Below are positions 42,826-52,165 of a stretch of 64,000 nucleotides of DNA, piece after piece; position 1 is the first letter of the stretch, and each line of letters starts with the position of its first letter. Source of the stretch: Thaumasiovibrio subtropicus. GTDB lineage: Bacteria; Pseudomonadota; Gammaproteobacteria; Enterobacterales; Vibrionaceae. A model generated the notes under the pieces. It was not told the origin of the DNA. It searched no databases and saw only the letters and a list, made by a program, of their open reading frames with translations. The stretch is taken from positions 1,736,001 to 1,800,000 of the forward strand of contig NZ_AP023055.1 in NCBI RefSeq assembly GCF_019703835.1. The letters are read 5' to 3'. Position numbers and translations under genes: made by a program.

Positions 42826-42856
42826 GCCCTCACACGCAGTAAATAAGGACTCGACA

Positions 42857-44059
42857 ATGAAAAACAAAACGCCGCCCTACCTCACTGGCCGATTTTTTGA
42901 TGGCATTAGCTCTGGCATGATGATGATGGCATTGCCTTGGATTATCTTAAAAGCTGGTGATATGGGCTCCTTCATTGCACTCACGGCTTTAACCTGTACC
43001 GCCGCGTCATTCATACTGACTCCGTTTACTGCGACGTTGCTCGACAGAGTCTCTCGCAAGGGCGTGCTGATCAGCGTGCAACTCTTGCAATCGAGCACCG
43101 CCGCTGGCGTGCTGGCTTTTACCTTCATCGGTGATGTCTCAGTTTGGCTGTTAGCGTTCGCACAGTTTGTGTTCTGGCTATCCAGCAATGTGGCCTGGAA
43201 TGCCAACAATGCCTTTACACAAGAAAACTACGAAAAACACGAATATGCGAAGATTTCGGGACAGCAAGAAATTATCTTGCAGGGCACCACGCTGGGTTCT
43301 GGCGCTTTAGGTATTGTGTTGTTAGAAATGTGGGGAATCGCTGAATTTGCCTTGTTTGCCATGTTGGCATCGGCCATTTCGGCCACCAGCTATGCACTCA
43401 CCCCCTATAACAGAAAGCTGCGCCAACAAAGAAAGACCAAGTTCTTAGCTCAAATCAAAGAAAGTAAAGCCATTTTCATCGCTCAACCGACTTTTTATGG
43501 CTTCATTCTTTTATCGTGTTTGACCTATCCGATCTTGACCTATCTTGGCAAACTGGTACCGATTTGGTTTGCGCAAGAAAACGTCGCGGGGCATTGGTTA
43601 GCCGTTTATAACATCACGTTTGCTGTCGGCTCATTGGTCAGTGGATTACTCATTTCACGTATCTTGCGCACCTTTAGCCACCAACGCACCATGTTCTACG
43701 GCATGGCGATGGTGACTCTAGTGCTGTTCGCGATGAGCAGTGTCTCATCACCGATCTACATCGTTTTATTTACCGCAGGTTTTGGGGTATTCAATGCCGC
43801 CAATCGTATTGCTCGCACAACTTGGATGCACAATACCGTCGCCATTGAAACCCGAGGACGTGTCGATGGCGGACTTGCGATGTTCTCAACCCTAGCGCAA
43901 AGCTTAAGCTATGTATTGATCGCCCTACTCGCTCACTACAACGCGATAGAGTACGGCTTCCTTATCATGGCTGTTGTCATCACCATTGCCACATTGCTGA
44001 TGATGGTCTTACTCGGCAAGTTAGAAGCAACACCGGATTTAGTCACTGACAACCCTTGA
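42857..44059 (+). CDS. MFS transporter
   Basis: A 400-residue major facilitator with about 11-12 membrane segments, for example MMMMALPWIILKAGDMG, LTALTCTAASFILTPFTATLLDRVSRKG (with the DRVSRKG cytoplasmic loop motif), LLSCLTYPILTYLGKLVPIW and FTAGFGVFNAANRIART. The first loop motif and general style fit the macrolide/drug-efflux-like or enterobactin-exporter-like MFS group. The ATG at 42857 follows AAGGA; a few upstream codons in frame lack any signal. The promoter has MerR-type architecture and a MerR-methyltransferase gene follows 78 bases downstream, so it is probably an inducible efflux pump. The substrate is unknown. Confidence 0.9.
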   Translation: MKNKTPPYLTGRFFDGISSGMMMMALPWIILKAGDMGSFIALTALTCTAASFILTPFTATLLDRVSRKGVLISVQLLQSSTAAGVLAFTFIGDVSVWLLAFAQFVFWLSSNVAWNANNAFTQENYEKHEYAKISGQQEIILQGTTLGSGALGIVLLEMWGIAEFALFAMLASAISATSYALTPYNRKLRQQRKTKFLAQIKESKAIFIAQPTFYGFILLSCLTYPILTYLGKLVPIWFAQENVAGHWLAVYNITFAVGSLVSGLLISRILRTFSHQRTMFYGMAMVTLVLFAMSSVSSPIYIVLFTAGFGVFNAANRIARTTWMHNTVAIETRGRVDGGLAMFSTLAQSLSYVLIALLAHYNAIEYGFLIMAVVITIATLLMMVLLGKLEATPDLVTDNP

Positions 44060-44137
44060 CCTGTCTACTGCTTTATAGTTTATCGTGTACGTAAGCTGAC
44101 TCAATATACACAACGGCTAAGACATGGGAGCATCACC

Positions 44138-45313
44138 TTGGCATACCGTATTTCAGAACTAGCAGAGCAGGTCGGGCTATCACGAACGGCGCTGCTATAT
44201 TACGAAAAACAAGGACTGATTAAGGGCAGACGGCGCGACAATGGCTATCGAGAATATAATGACAACGACATCCAACGGGTGCGTTTGATTCAGCAGCTAC
44301 AAGCGGGCGGTTTATCGCTGAAAGAATGCAAAGCCTGCCTCACGGCCAAAATTGATCGACGCCTACTTCAACAACGCCTGCACCTCTTAGATGAAGAAAT
44401 TGCCCAAAAACAGCAATCACGCCAATTTTTGGCAGGGCTGTTAGGTGAACATGACTTAAAAGCGTGGCATACCGAGACAGATAAACTCGCGCCACAAGCG
44501 CACTTAGAATGGTTAAAACATCAGGGTTTTAATGAGAAAGAAGCCCTGAGACTGAAATGGTTATCAAAAGACATGAACGAACACGACCAATATATGGCTG
44601 ACTTTATGCACGTTTTCAACGGTCTCGATCGTTGGGGACCAGGCACAGACGAAGATACATTGCACGCACTCCGCGCCTTACCCTGCCCCCCGATCAAACT
44701 TCTCGAAATCGGCTGCGGTAATGGCACGTCGACCAAGCTGATTGCGGCGGAGAGCAATGTAGCGATAACCGCCGTGGATAATGAGCAAGGCGCCCTTGAC
44801 CGACTCCAAGCAGCCCTCGTAGGCCAGCCGTTCGCTAACCAAATCACCCCTGTCTGCGCCAGTATGACCGACTTACCGTTTGAAGATGGCACTTTTGATA
44901 CCCTATGGGCTGAAAGCTGTGCCTACATTATGGGCTTCAACCAAGCACTGACATCGTGGCGACGCTTGCTGAATGAGGGTGGGTTCATGGTGATTAGCGA
45001 TCTCATCTGGCGCACTGACACGCCTGCGCAAGAGGCTATCGAATTTTGGAAAGGCGAGTACCCCGACATCACCACAGTCGCCACTCGACAATCACAGATT
45101 GCCGCAGCAGGGTATGAATTAGTTAGCGACCACCCGCTCAGCGACGCAGCGTGGCAGGCCTATTATGAGCCACTTGCCGAGCGCGTTGATGCGTTACGCG
45201 ATTCATTGACAAACTCAGCTGCCTTGGCAGATATCGAGCGAGAAATCGCTATCTACCGTCACTACCTCAGTGACTTTGGCTATCACTTTTTTATCGTACA
45301 AAAACGTGACTAG
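44138..45313 (+). CDS. MerR regulator fused to a SAM-dependent methyltransferase
   Basis: A 391-residue fusion. Residues 1-70 are a MerR winged helix (YRISELAEQVGLSRTALLYYEKQGLIKG, RRRDNGYREYNDNDIQRVR), followed by a dimerisation coiled coil to about 100. Residues about 180-390 are a class I methyltransferase: motif I KLLEIGCGNGTSTKLIA, an acidic strand-2 end VDNEQGA, then CASMTDLPFEDGTFDTLWAESC. The start is TTG at 44138 with GGGAG eight bases upstream; no in-frame ATG is closer. It presumably controls the adjacent MFS gene at the palindromic promoter, while the methyltransferase domain may sense or modify the inducer. A terminator follows. Confidence 0.88.
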   Translation: MAYRISELAEQVGLSRTALLYYEKQGLIKGRRRDNGYREYNDNDIQRVRLIQQLQAGGLSLKECKACLTAKIDRRLLQQRLHLLDEEIAQKQQSRQFLAGLLGEHDLKAWHTETDKLAPQAHLEWLKHQGFNEKEALRLKWLSKDMNEHDQYMADFMHVFNGLDRWGPGTDEDTLHALRALPCPPIKLLEIGCGNGTSTKLIAAESNVAITAVDNEQGALDRLQAALVGQPFANQITPVCASMTDLPFEDGTFDTLWAESCAYIMGFNQALTSWRRLLNEGGFMVISDLIWRTDTPAQEAIEFWKGEYPDITTVATRQSQIAAAGYELVSDHPLSDAAWQAYYEPLAERVDALRDSLTNSAALADIEREIAIYRHYLSDFGYHFFIVQKRD

Positions 45314-45321
45314 CGACCACG

Positions 45322-45348
45322 ACCGCATCTGGCACTCAGATGCGGTTT
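45322..45348 (+). terminator. rho-independent terminator
   Basis: A 10-bp stem ACCGCATCTG/CAGATGCGGT with loop GCACT, followed by TTAT. It ends the MerR-methyltransferase gene. Confidence 0.85.
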
Positions 45349-45681
45349 ATGTCACATTTCCAGTCTAATTAATTATCCAAATTTGCCCACTCCAAAGACC
45401 AACATTCTCCACAAGTATGGCTGTGTGCCATAAGAAGTGAAATCACTCGCAAAAACACTTTAACAGAAAGACATTCATGCCAATAATGTCAAACTGCCCT
45501 CTTATTCAGTATGGTTGTCGAGGTGAACTCAGCCAGCAGAATAGGGCAAATTGACTTAATAAAAGTCCACCCAGCGTAAGCGACTCCAATCTCTAGAAAA
45601 GGGATAACCTGCTCGGTTTTGCCCTTATAGCAGTGAGGGTTCAGCTCAATACGAAGCGAGAGTAAAGAAACAAGGAACGGT
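45349..45681. other. 333-bp intergenic region, no gene
   Basis: This is AT-rich sequence between the terminator and the lipoprotein gene. I found no gene-like frame with a ribosome binding site and no recognised RNA. The lipoprotein promoter is presumably in its last 100 bases. Confidence 0.45.
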
Positions 45682-46164
45682 ATGAAAAAGCAAGTTGTCG
45701 GCGCAGCAATCGCGCTTTCATTTTTAACCCTAAGTGGCTGTCAGACTACATCAAGTAACATCGCTAACGGTGGCGCTGAACGTTTAGTTGGCGATTGGCA
45801 TTGTGTTGCAAGCTACGGTGCGGAAAGCAAAGTCGAGAGCTTTACAACCTTTAAAGAGACTTATGATTCCACCGGCATCACGAAACTCTGGCTAAGTGTT
45901 GTACCGGGTAAACCTGATGCTGAATTTGAGTTTGTCCATCAAGGTCGCTGGACCATGTCGGCAAGCCAAGTCCGTGAGGAGATAGTCGATTACTCTCTCA
46001 CGGCCAAGAATGACATGGCACACTCAATCAAGCCGATGGTACAAAGCCTATTTGACGCCATGCTCGAGCCGCAAGTGACCGAGATCCTAGAACTCACCGA
46101 CGAGAAGTTTGTTGGAAAGTCATACACCTCCAACGATACGTTTAGTTGCGACCGCATTAAGTAA
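45682..46164 (+). CDS. putative lipoprotein, 160 aa
   Basis: An exported lipoprotein with a signal segment MKKQVVGAAIALSFL and lipobox LSGC (Cys20), followed by QTTSS; Gln at +2 favours outer-membrane sorting. The mature part has LVGDWHCVASYG and SYTSNDTFSCDRIK, with two cysteines that may form a disulfide joining the start and end of a small beta-barrel, a lipocalin-like arrangement (GDW motif near the N-terminus). I recognise no named family. The ATG follows AAGGAACGG. Single gene with a hairpin downstream. Confidence 0.75.
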   Translation: MKKQVVGAAIALSFLTLSGCQTTSSNIANGGAERLVGDWHCVASYGAESKVESFTTFKETYDSTGITKLWLSVVPGKPDAEFEFVHQGRWTMSASQVREEIVDYSLTAKNDMAHSIKPMVQSLFDAMLEPQVTEILELTDEKFVGKSYTSNDTFSCDRIK

Positions 46165-46181
46165 CCCCGCTTTCGGTCATT

Positions 46182-46207
46182 AAAGGCGCAACGCAAGTTG
46201 TGCCTTT
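46182..46207 (+). terminator. hairpin after lipoprotein gene
   Basis: An 11-bp stem AAAGGCGCAAC/GTTGTGCCTTT (one G-T pair) with loop GCAA. The T-tract after it is poor, so termination is likely but not certain. Confidence 0.6.
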
Positions 46208-46422
46208 GTCCACTCACGAACACGGCCCGGCGATACACCTTTCCAGCCACGACATCCTCAAACCAGTTCTTGTTAACAATCATTGTGGTAGCCGATGAAG
46301 CCTTGCAACGTATTCAACGCCCATTGTCACGCTTCGCCCAATAAGCAATCAGTAGCGTAAATTCTTTCGCTATATTGACGACGACACTCTCCCAAACAAC
46401 TCGCCTAACCAAGGAAGGTCGT

Positions 46423-47448
46423 ATGCTCAAAACACTACTCTGCGCCAGCTTATTGGCTAGCACATCCCTGTCTGCATCAGCAGAAACACTCTACTTTTAT
46501 AACTTTTCTGAGTACGTTCCCCCATCACTGCTTGAAGCCTTTGAAGAAGAAACCGGCATCGAGGTGATTTACACCACCTACGAGTCGAATGAAGCCATGT
46601 ATGCCAAACTCAAAACTGTCGGCAAAGGGTACGATATCGTTGTCCCTTCCACCTATTTTGTCGCTAAAATGCGCCGCGAAGGCATGCTGATGCCGATTGA
46701 TACTAACAGGCTCACTAACTACCATCACCTTGATGCGAACTTCCTCGGCCGTGACTATGATCCGGATAACCAATACACAGTGCCTTACATGTGGGGAGCA
46801 ACGGGGATTGGCGTTAATCAAGCCATGCTCCCCGATGCCAACATTAATGCGTGGGCAGATCTTTGGCATCCTGAATATCAAGGAAAAGTGATGCTGCTTG
46901 ATGACGCCCGCAGCGTCTTCCATCTCGGCCTACGCAAACTCGGCTATTCCACCAACAGTGTTGATGAACAAGAAATCAAGCAAGCGTATGAGGAACTGCG
47001 CAAGTTGATCCCAAGTGTCGTGGTCTTTAACTCTGATTTTCCTGCCGCTCCCTTCATGGCTGGCGAAGTCGACTTAGGGGCAATTTGGAATGGGTCCGCG
47101 TATATGGCGCGCCAAGAAGGCACGCCGGTTGATGTTGTGTGGCCGAAAGAAGGCGCCATACTCTGGATGGATGTACTCACCATACCCGCAGGGGCGGAAA
47201 ACGTTGAAGCGGCACATAAAATGATCGATTTTCTCATTCGTCCAGACAACGCCGCGAAAATTGCCTTAGAAATCGGCTACCTCACCCCGGTGAAAACAGC
47301 GCAAGCCATGCTGCCGCAATCACTCAAAGATGACCCGGCAGTTTATCCGCCCCAAGAGGTACTCGATAATGGCCATTGGCAAGATGATGTGGGTGAAATG
47401 AGCGCGCTGTATGAGTCTCTCTATCTTCGATTAAAAGCAGGGCAATAA
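46423..47448 (+). CDS. PotD-like polyamine ABC transporter substrate-binding protein
   Basis: A 341-residue periplasmic binding protein with a signal peptide (cleavage near ASA|ETL). The mature protein starts LYFYNFSEYVPPSLLEAFEEE, closely like PotD/PotF, with ESNEAMYAKL, YDIVVPSTYFVAKM, VPYMWGATGIGVN and AIWNGSAYMARQEG, the usual polyamine-site and hinge segments. ATG 46423 follows AAGGAAGG; earlier in-frame codons are not signal-like. No permease or ATPase gene is adjacent, so it works with a transporter encoded elsewhere or, like NspS, as a sensor partner. The orphan status is the main oddity. Confidence 0.9.
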   Translation: MLKTLLCASLLASTSLSASAETLYFYNFSEYVPPSLLEAFEEETGIEVIYTTYESNEAMYAKLKTVGKGYDIVVPSTYFVAKMRREGMLMPIDTNRLTNYHHLDANFLGRDYDPDNQYTVPYMWGATGIGVNQAMLPDANINAWADLWHPEYQGKVMLLDDARSVFHLGLRKLGYSTNSVDEQEIKQAYEELRKLIPSVVVFNSDFPAAPFMAGEVDLGAIWNGSAYMARQEGTPVDVVWPKEGAILWMDVLTIPAGAENVEAAHKMIDFLIRPDNAAKIALEIGYLTPVKTAQAMLPQSLKDDPAVYPPQEVLDNGHWQDDVGEMSALYESLYLRLKAGQ

Positions 47449-47483
47449 CGCTCACAGTCTCTGTAAAATGAATTTTATTGGTT

Positions 47484-48227
47484 TCACGGCGAAACATCGA
47501 ATGTCATGGTTCGAGGATCAAAGTACCCGGTGTATTCGCCATTACTGAACGCAATCGAACCGTCGGGCTGAAAGCGACCTTCGCCCAGATTAACGCGTTC
47601 CTCTGCCTTCGACCAAACCAACCTCACTGACGATAAGTGAGGTTGCCAACATAGATTAAACAATCCCTTCTGTTCAATCGCATAGTAAACTAATGATTCA
47701 TCTTCTTCACAAATGTTGTATCCATGCTGCGTTGCAAATTCTGCAATAAATAACGTCGCAGAACGCTCATATAGAGCATTTTTTTCCGCCACACTCATCG
47801 ATAAAGGCATCGGTTTTTCTAGCAACTTAGCTGCAATAAGTCGCGCTTCAATAGATGTTGACTCATCAACCTCAAGGTTCTCACCATCAATAGTCACCGT
47901 GTTTAGTTCAACAGTCCGCTGTCCTTTAAATCTGCTATCAGTCGACACAATTAGTTCACCTGACAAACCATTGAGTTCGTTTGCCATCAATATGGCATAG
48001 TGTTGAAACGCTCCATAGCTATCAGCAAACCGGACAAGAGCAACATCTCTATTCACATGTTCAACGTCAAGCTCACCACAGGGTCCAACATATTGATGTT
48101 CAAACAGTGTTTTCTCTTCAGAGGAAAAGACCACTTCACAGCTTGGCCCAATATCTTGATCAAATGTTGATACCATCTCAGTACTTATCGATGCCGAGAG
48201 AAAGGATAAACCCAATAAAAATGACAT
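47484..48227 (-). CDS. hypothetical exported protein, 247 aa
   Basis: It begins with a short hydrophobic stretch (MSFLLGLSFLSASIS), probably a signal peptide. The body is acidic and contains five cysteines (for example GPSCEVVFSS, VGPCGEL, YNICEEDES, NLCWQPHL), compatible with disulfides in the periplasm. The C-terminal half has LGEGRFQPDGSIAFSNGEYTGYFDPRTMTFD, which looks like a small beta domain. I recognise no family. It is a single gene converging on the PotD-like gene. Confidence 0.6.
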   Translation of the reverse strand: MSFLLGLSFLSASISTEMVSTFDQDIGPSCEVVFSSEEKTLFEHQYVGPCGELDVEHVNRDVALVRFADSYGAFQHYAILMANELNGLSGELIVSTDSRFKGQRTVELNTVTIDGENLEVDESTSIEARLIAAKLLEKPMPLSMSVAEKNALYERSATLFIAEFATQHGYNICEEDESLVYYAIEQKGLFNLCWQPHLSSVRLVWSKAEERVNLGEGRFQPDGSIAFSNGEYTGYFDPRTMTFDVSP

Positions 48228-48640
48228 TCATCAGCCTTGGTTATTAATTTTGACAACTCATTCATAATGTAAGTGTTGAACTTTAAAAAGTAATTAGTGC
48301 TTATTATCGCACTTTCTTCAACAGGAAACTTATCAAATCTGTCATCATCTAATTCCTAAAGCACCCAGAATTAAGAACACTGAGAGCATGGAAGTGCACC
48401 TTAAACAACTCTGTTTACAGAGTATAAATTGATTACTTGTGTGACGAGGGTAACTGCGCCTAAATCATTCATCTTCAAACATAGACAACATAATTAATAG
48501 CAAGAGAAAGCCTTGTAAAATAAAAGCTTCAGGATCGCTTACATTGCTATTTTTCCACTAAAATCGTAAAGTTTGAATAATATATTCGTGATGGAAATAC
48601 CATCACGAATATCACCTTCTATTTACATAAAATTAAAATC
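48228..48640. other. 413-bp AT-rich intergenic region
   Basis: It contains the promoter of the leftward exported-protein gene and, near its right end, a strong hairpin described separately. I see no gene-like frame. Confidence 0.5.
48582..48612 (-). terminator. strong 13-bp hairpin downstream of ABC-F gene
   Basis: ATATTCGTGATGG pairs perfectly with CCATCACGAATAT around a five-base loop, 29 bases past the stop of the ABC-F gene. The following minus-strand sequence (ATTATTC) is T-poor, so it may be a weak terminator or a 3'-end stabilising stem-loop. Confidence 0.6.
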
Positions 48641-50206
48641 TTAGTGTTTTTCAATAGATAGCGCATCCACAAAACCCTCATCATGGCTCACTAAGACAAA
48701 GCCGCCCGGGTACTGATTTAACGTGTGTATCAACAGCTGTTTCGAGCGTAGATCGAGGTGATTGTCGGGCTCATCAAGGAGTAACATCTTCACGTCAGCT
48801 TGCTGACTGATGGCAACAACCGCCAACTTCATCTTCTCACCACCACTTAAATCACGGGTTAAACGAAAAACACTGTCTCGACGAAAGCCAATACCCGCTA
48901 ACAAGGTCCGTGCTGCGGATTGGTCAAGGTGCGGAGCGAGCCTGCGCAAGTTATCCAGCATTGATTCGTCAGGGTGCAATAGACTGTAATGCTGATCTAA
49001 ATACGCGAGTGGCGCGCTCCCCTTAATGTAGCCATGTTTTGGCCTCTGCCAGCCCATTAAGCATTTTAAAAGCGTCGATTTTCCACTCCCGTTTGCGCCA
49101 CAAAGATGCCACCTATCACCACTGAATAGCTGCATTGAGAGTGGCGTTGCATTGCCATATGGCAACACAACCTCTTCCAAGACCCTTAAACGCTGACGTT
49201 TCGCCTGTGCCTCAGCAAAATAGAGCGTTTGAGTTGCATGTTCGATGCGTTGGCTATCAAGCACCGCGCGCTCAGCTTTCACTCGCTGCAACTGAGCTTG
49301 CGTTTGCGTTCGTCGACTTTGCGCTGACGATTGTGCACTGTTTCGCATGCTATTGAGTAATATCTTCGGTTGATCGCCCCGTTGGCGAGCCGCCTCACCT
49401 TGTCGCGCGCGCCGTTGTGCTTTTTCTTCACTCCGTCTTGCCTCTTCAATGATGCATTTTTCCAGACGTAAAGTGTGTTGATACTGTCGCTCCAATGCCG
49501 CTATTTTCAATGTTTCCGCGTCGACAAACGCTTGGTAGCTGCCCTCAAAGAGGTGCAAGCCCAAAGTATCCAACTTCCAAACTTGCGTTGCCAACGCTAA
49601 TAACCCGACATCATGGCTAATCACGAGAACATCGCCTTGATACGCGTTCAACGCTTCAGCGAGCCACTTTCTCCCCGTGACATCGAGATGATTGGTTGGC
49701 TCATCCAAGACGAGCAGACTTGGTGCTTCCTCTAGCAGTGCCAAGAGACGCAACCTGACCCGCTCTCCGCCACTCAAACAGTCACAATGATGCTGCCAGT
49801 TTGCTGGCAAGCCCGCTTGCCGTAAACGTTGGTGTAATTGCTCTTCTAGCAACCAATCATCACCCACAAGGGTAAAGTCTGCTTCTCGATACTCCCCTTG
49901 CGAGATGCGTTGCAATGCCTTTAGCTTTTCCTCCAAGCCTAAATAGCGACCTATCGAGGCCGTCGATGGTCGTTCAGCATGTGCAGCCTCTTGTTGCGAC
50001 AGGTAACCCACGGACGGTGTGCATTGTATGTGGCCAGAATCAGGCGGTAGCAACCCCATCAAACACCTTGCAAGCACTGATTTTCCGGCGCCATTGTCAC
50101 CCACTAATGCGGTAATACCATGCGGTAAGCTTGCAGATAGGCCCGAAAATAGCGGCTCGCCATCGGCTAACTGAAAAGAAAGTTGCGAAAATTGTAGCTT
50201 AGGCAT
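48641..50206 (-). CDS. ABC-F family ATPase
   Basis: A 521-residue soluble protein with two ABC domains and no membrane segment. First domain: Walker A GDNGAGKS, signature LSGGERVRLRLL, Walker B LLVLDEPTNHLD. Second: Walker A GANGSGKS, signature LSGGEKMKLAVV, Walker B LLLDEPDNHLD. A charged helical linker (about 245-320) separates them. ABC-F proteins act on ribosomes and include translation factors and antibiotic-resistance proteins; the linker is moderately long, but I cannot place it in a named subgroup. ATG 50206 has a perfect AGGAGG upstream; the frame runs on for 50 codons without a better site. Confidence 0.93.
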   Translation of the reverse strand: MPKLQFSQLSFQLADGEPLFSGLSASLPHGITALVGDNGAGKSVLARCLMGLLPPDSGHIQCTPSVGYLSQQEAAHAERPSTASIGRYLGLEEKLKALQRISQGEYREADFTLVGDDWLLEEQLHQRLRQAGLPANWQHHCDCLSGGERVRLRLLALLEEAPSLLVLDEPTNHLDVTGRKWLAEALNAYQGDVLVISHDVGLLALATQVWKLDTLGLHLFEGSYQAFVDAETLKIAALERQYQHTLRLEKCIIEEARRSEEKAQRRARQGEAARQRGDQPKILLNSMRNSAQSSAQSRRTQTQAQLQRVKAERAVLDSQRIEHATQTLYFAEAQAKRQRLRVLEEVVLPYGNATPLSMQLFSGDRWHLCGANGSGKSTLLKCLMGWQRPKHGYIKGSAPLAYLDQHYSLLHPDESMLDNLRRLAPHLDQSAARTLLAGIGFRRDSVFRLTRDLSGGEKMKLAVVAISQQADVKMLLLDEPDNHLDLRSKQLLIHTLNQYPGGFVLVSHDEGFVDALSIEKH

Positions 50207-50955
50207 CGTTTGCCTCCTGTTGACACAGGGACAGACGCGATATCGAAAATAAAGGTGATTGCGATACTTTGCTAATACACGCTGCAAGAATGAATTGCAG
50301 CAGCAAAGCCCATTAGAAGCAATGCATAGCAAAGAGAAGACGATATTCACGCCCACTAACCCTGTGAATCCAAAAATGAAAAATTTGATATGGACTGACA
50401 GGCGTTAGTTATTCATCGTGACATCATCTCCTAAAGAATGGTGCGTAAAGTGAAGCATGGAACGGAAGGGAACTCAATCACTAAATCTCGATGGCGTATG
50501 ATTTTTGAACTCTATCACCCCCAAGACGCGCATTCCGCGAAATCTAAGCGTGCCAGCAAAGCACTTTTTTGAGGATCAGTTCTGAAGGTCTGTTTTGAAG
50601 GTCTGCTTTGAAGGTCTCGTGGGCTAAATCTAAAAACAGTAACAACGTTAGCGAGCCTAGAAAGCTCGCACGAGGGAAAGCATCAAGCGCTGCGGGACTT
50701 AATCCCATCTGCAGAACACATTTCAGATAAGCGAGCGCGATATCATCGTTTTAACTGACGACACAATGTAGAATACCTGTTAACAAGTTGAAACACGTCA
50801 CACCAAAATCATTTGCGCACCTAATGCATCACCGTAGAATGAAAGCCGCTACCTCTCTTAAGGCGAGCGGATGGAAATCATGATGGAACGGCGACGGAGG
50901 AGCCCTAGGTAAGCGTATGAAGTTTGCTATATCAGATAGACCTCAAGGACCACAC
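50207..50955. other. 749-bp intergenic region with MITE remnant
   Basis: No supported gene. It holds the ABC-F promoter, three tandem copies of a 13-base unit ending TTGAAGGT (about 50580-50617), and a diverged internal piece of the MITE. The rest is unremarkable. Confidence 0.5.
50604..50697 (+). repeat. diverged remnant of the 261-bp MITE (internal part)
   Basis: About 94 bases match the middle of the intact elements: CTTTGAAGGTCT, GGGCTAAATC, AAAAACAGTAAC and GCGAGCCTAGAAAGCTCGC, with many substitutions. Both inverted termini are gone. It is preceded by two further copies of a CTGTTTTGAAGGT-type unit in tandem. Confidence 0.65.
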
Positions 50956-51096
50956 ATGATTGTTCGAAATTTTGACAACAGGACCACAAACGCCATGATT
51001 AGAATGACTACCCAAAATGTGAGCACCTCTATCACGTTGGGATCTCGTCGCGTGCTGTTAGCGCAGTCAACGGTTCAGAGTAACTTCAATATTTAA
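50956..51096 (+). CDS. possible small protein, 46 aa
   Basis: An open frame of 46 codons starting at an ATG eight bases after AAGGA, 31 bases upstream of the immunity-like gene. It reads MIVRNFDNRTTNAMIRM and later TLGSRRVLLAQSTVQSN, polar with no membrane segment or cysteine. I recognise no family. It is included because of its ribosome binding site and position; it could be a leader or non-coding. Confidence 0.35.
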   Translation: MIVRNFDNRTTNAMIRMTTQNVSTSITLGSRRVLLAQSTVQSNFNI

Positions 51097-51127
51097 TCAC
51101 AACGTGAACTAGTCATTAGGAAACAGA

Positions 51128-52114
51128 ATGAAACATCATATTTTCAAATACAGAGAGCCCGAGAATTATAAGCCAATATTAGACTTCAAGTTTGATTCTG
51201 TAAAAATAGCATTGCGAAGTTTAATAAATGACACTAATGTCGAACATATTTATGATAAATATCTTTTTATATCAAATGACATTCTAGCTTCTTTAGCGTC
51301 TTCAACTTTATATAAAGACTATCGAAACAAGTCAGAGTTTTTATTATATTGTATTAACAAAACAAATGAAGTCACTTGGAAAATTAACACTCTCAAAGAC
51401 GAGAAGAGTAGCATTTCGATCTTTGGAAAGCAGAATGTAATAACAAAACCAAATCAGAAAAGGCCCTTAAGCTTCATTGACTGGCTTGAATACATTTCGG
51501 TTGCTGAGATTATTGGTTTTAACAGTGAAAGCAGCGTGTTATCTAGAAAAATCACACCCTCAGATATATCTGTGCAGAGTGATAGCGACGCGTTTAATCA
51601 GTTTCACAAGCACTGTTTTTCATTGTTCAATGCCTTCTTCCAAGGTGAAAAAACAGAAAGTGTTCAAATAGAACACCTTAGAGCGATAGAACCTTACCTT
51701 GAAAGAGGGAAAATCACAGAGATTACAGGCAACCAATACCTTCAATACTATTACCAATGGTTGATCTTTCCATTAATTAGCTTAATTGCCTGTTCTTGGG
51801 GCTATGATAATAGTCCGTTTGAAAGAGCGGTTGAGGTCGCTATACAAGCCAACTACGAATACTATTCTATGGTGGCACCTGAAAACGGTGACGAGACCGG
51901 AGAAAACTCCAGATACCTTTATGACAAGCATGCTGTTTTTCACCTCTACCTGAATGCGATGGTTAAAAAGCACATCGCATTGACTGGCAAGAAAATAGAC
52001 TTCGATTCCGTTTATTTGATTGACTGGATGATATACGAAGACCTCTCGTATATCAGAGATAAGTTCGAAACGGGAGAAAGTGCCTCAGAAATCTTTGATC
52101 GTACATTCCCTTAA
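51128..52114 (+). CDS. helical protein, possible Imm49-like immunity protein
   Basis: A 328-residue AT-rich gene. The ATG follows AGGAAACAG. The C-terminal part has YLQYYYQWLIFPLISLIACSWGYD, then VEVAIQANYEYYSMVAP and DSVYLIDWMIYED (in overlapping segments), and is clearly paralogous to the gene at 53067. The spacing of the WG, ANYEYY and final DSxYL motifs recalls the Imm49 immunity family of polymorphic toxin systems, but I cannot confirm this. No toxin gene adjoins it, so it may be an orphan immunity gene. The base composition is lower in GC than in neighbouring genes, suggesting transfer. A terminator follows. Confidence 0.6.
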   Translation: MKHHIFKYREPENYKPILDFKFDSVKIALRSLINDTNVEHIYDKYLFISNDILASLASSTLYKDYRNKSEFLLYCINKTNEVTWKINTLKDEKSSISIFGKQNVITKPNQKRPLSFIDWLEYISVAEIIGFNSESSVLSRKITPSDISVQSDSDAFNQFHKHCFSLFNAFFQGEKTESVQIEHLRAIEPYLERGKITEITGNQYLQYYYQWLIFPLISLIACSWGYDNSPFERAVEVAIQANYEYYSMVAPENGDETGENSRYLYDKHAVFHLYLNAMVKKHIALTGKKIDFDSVYLIDWMIYEDLSYIRDKFETGESASEIFDRTFP

Positions 52115-52123
52115 GCATTAAAT

Positions 52124-52147
52124 GCCGCGCCAAAAGCGCGGCTATTT
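52124..52147 (+). terminator. rho-independent terminator
   Basis: A 7-bp GC stem GCCGCGC/GCGCGGC with loop CAAAA, followed by TATTTAT. It ends the immunity-like gene. Confidence 0.8.
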
Positions 52148-52165
52148 ATCGATACGCACCCCTCA

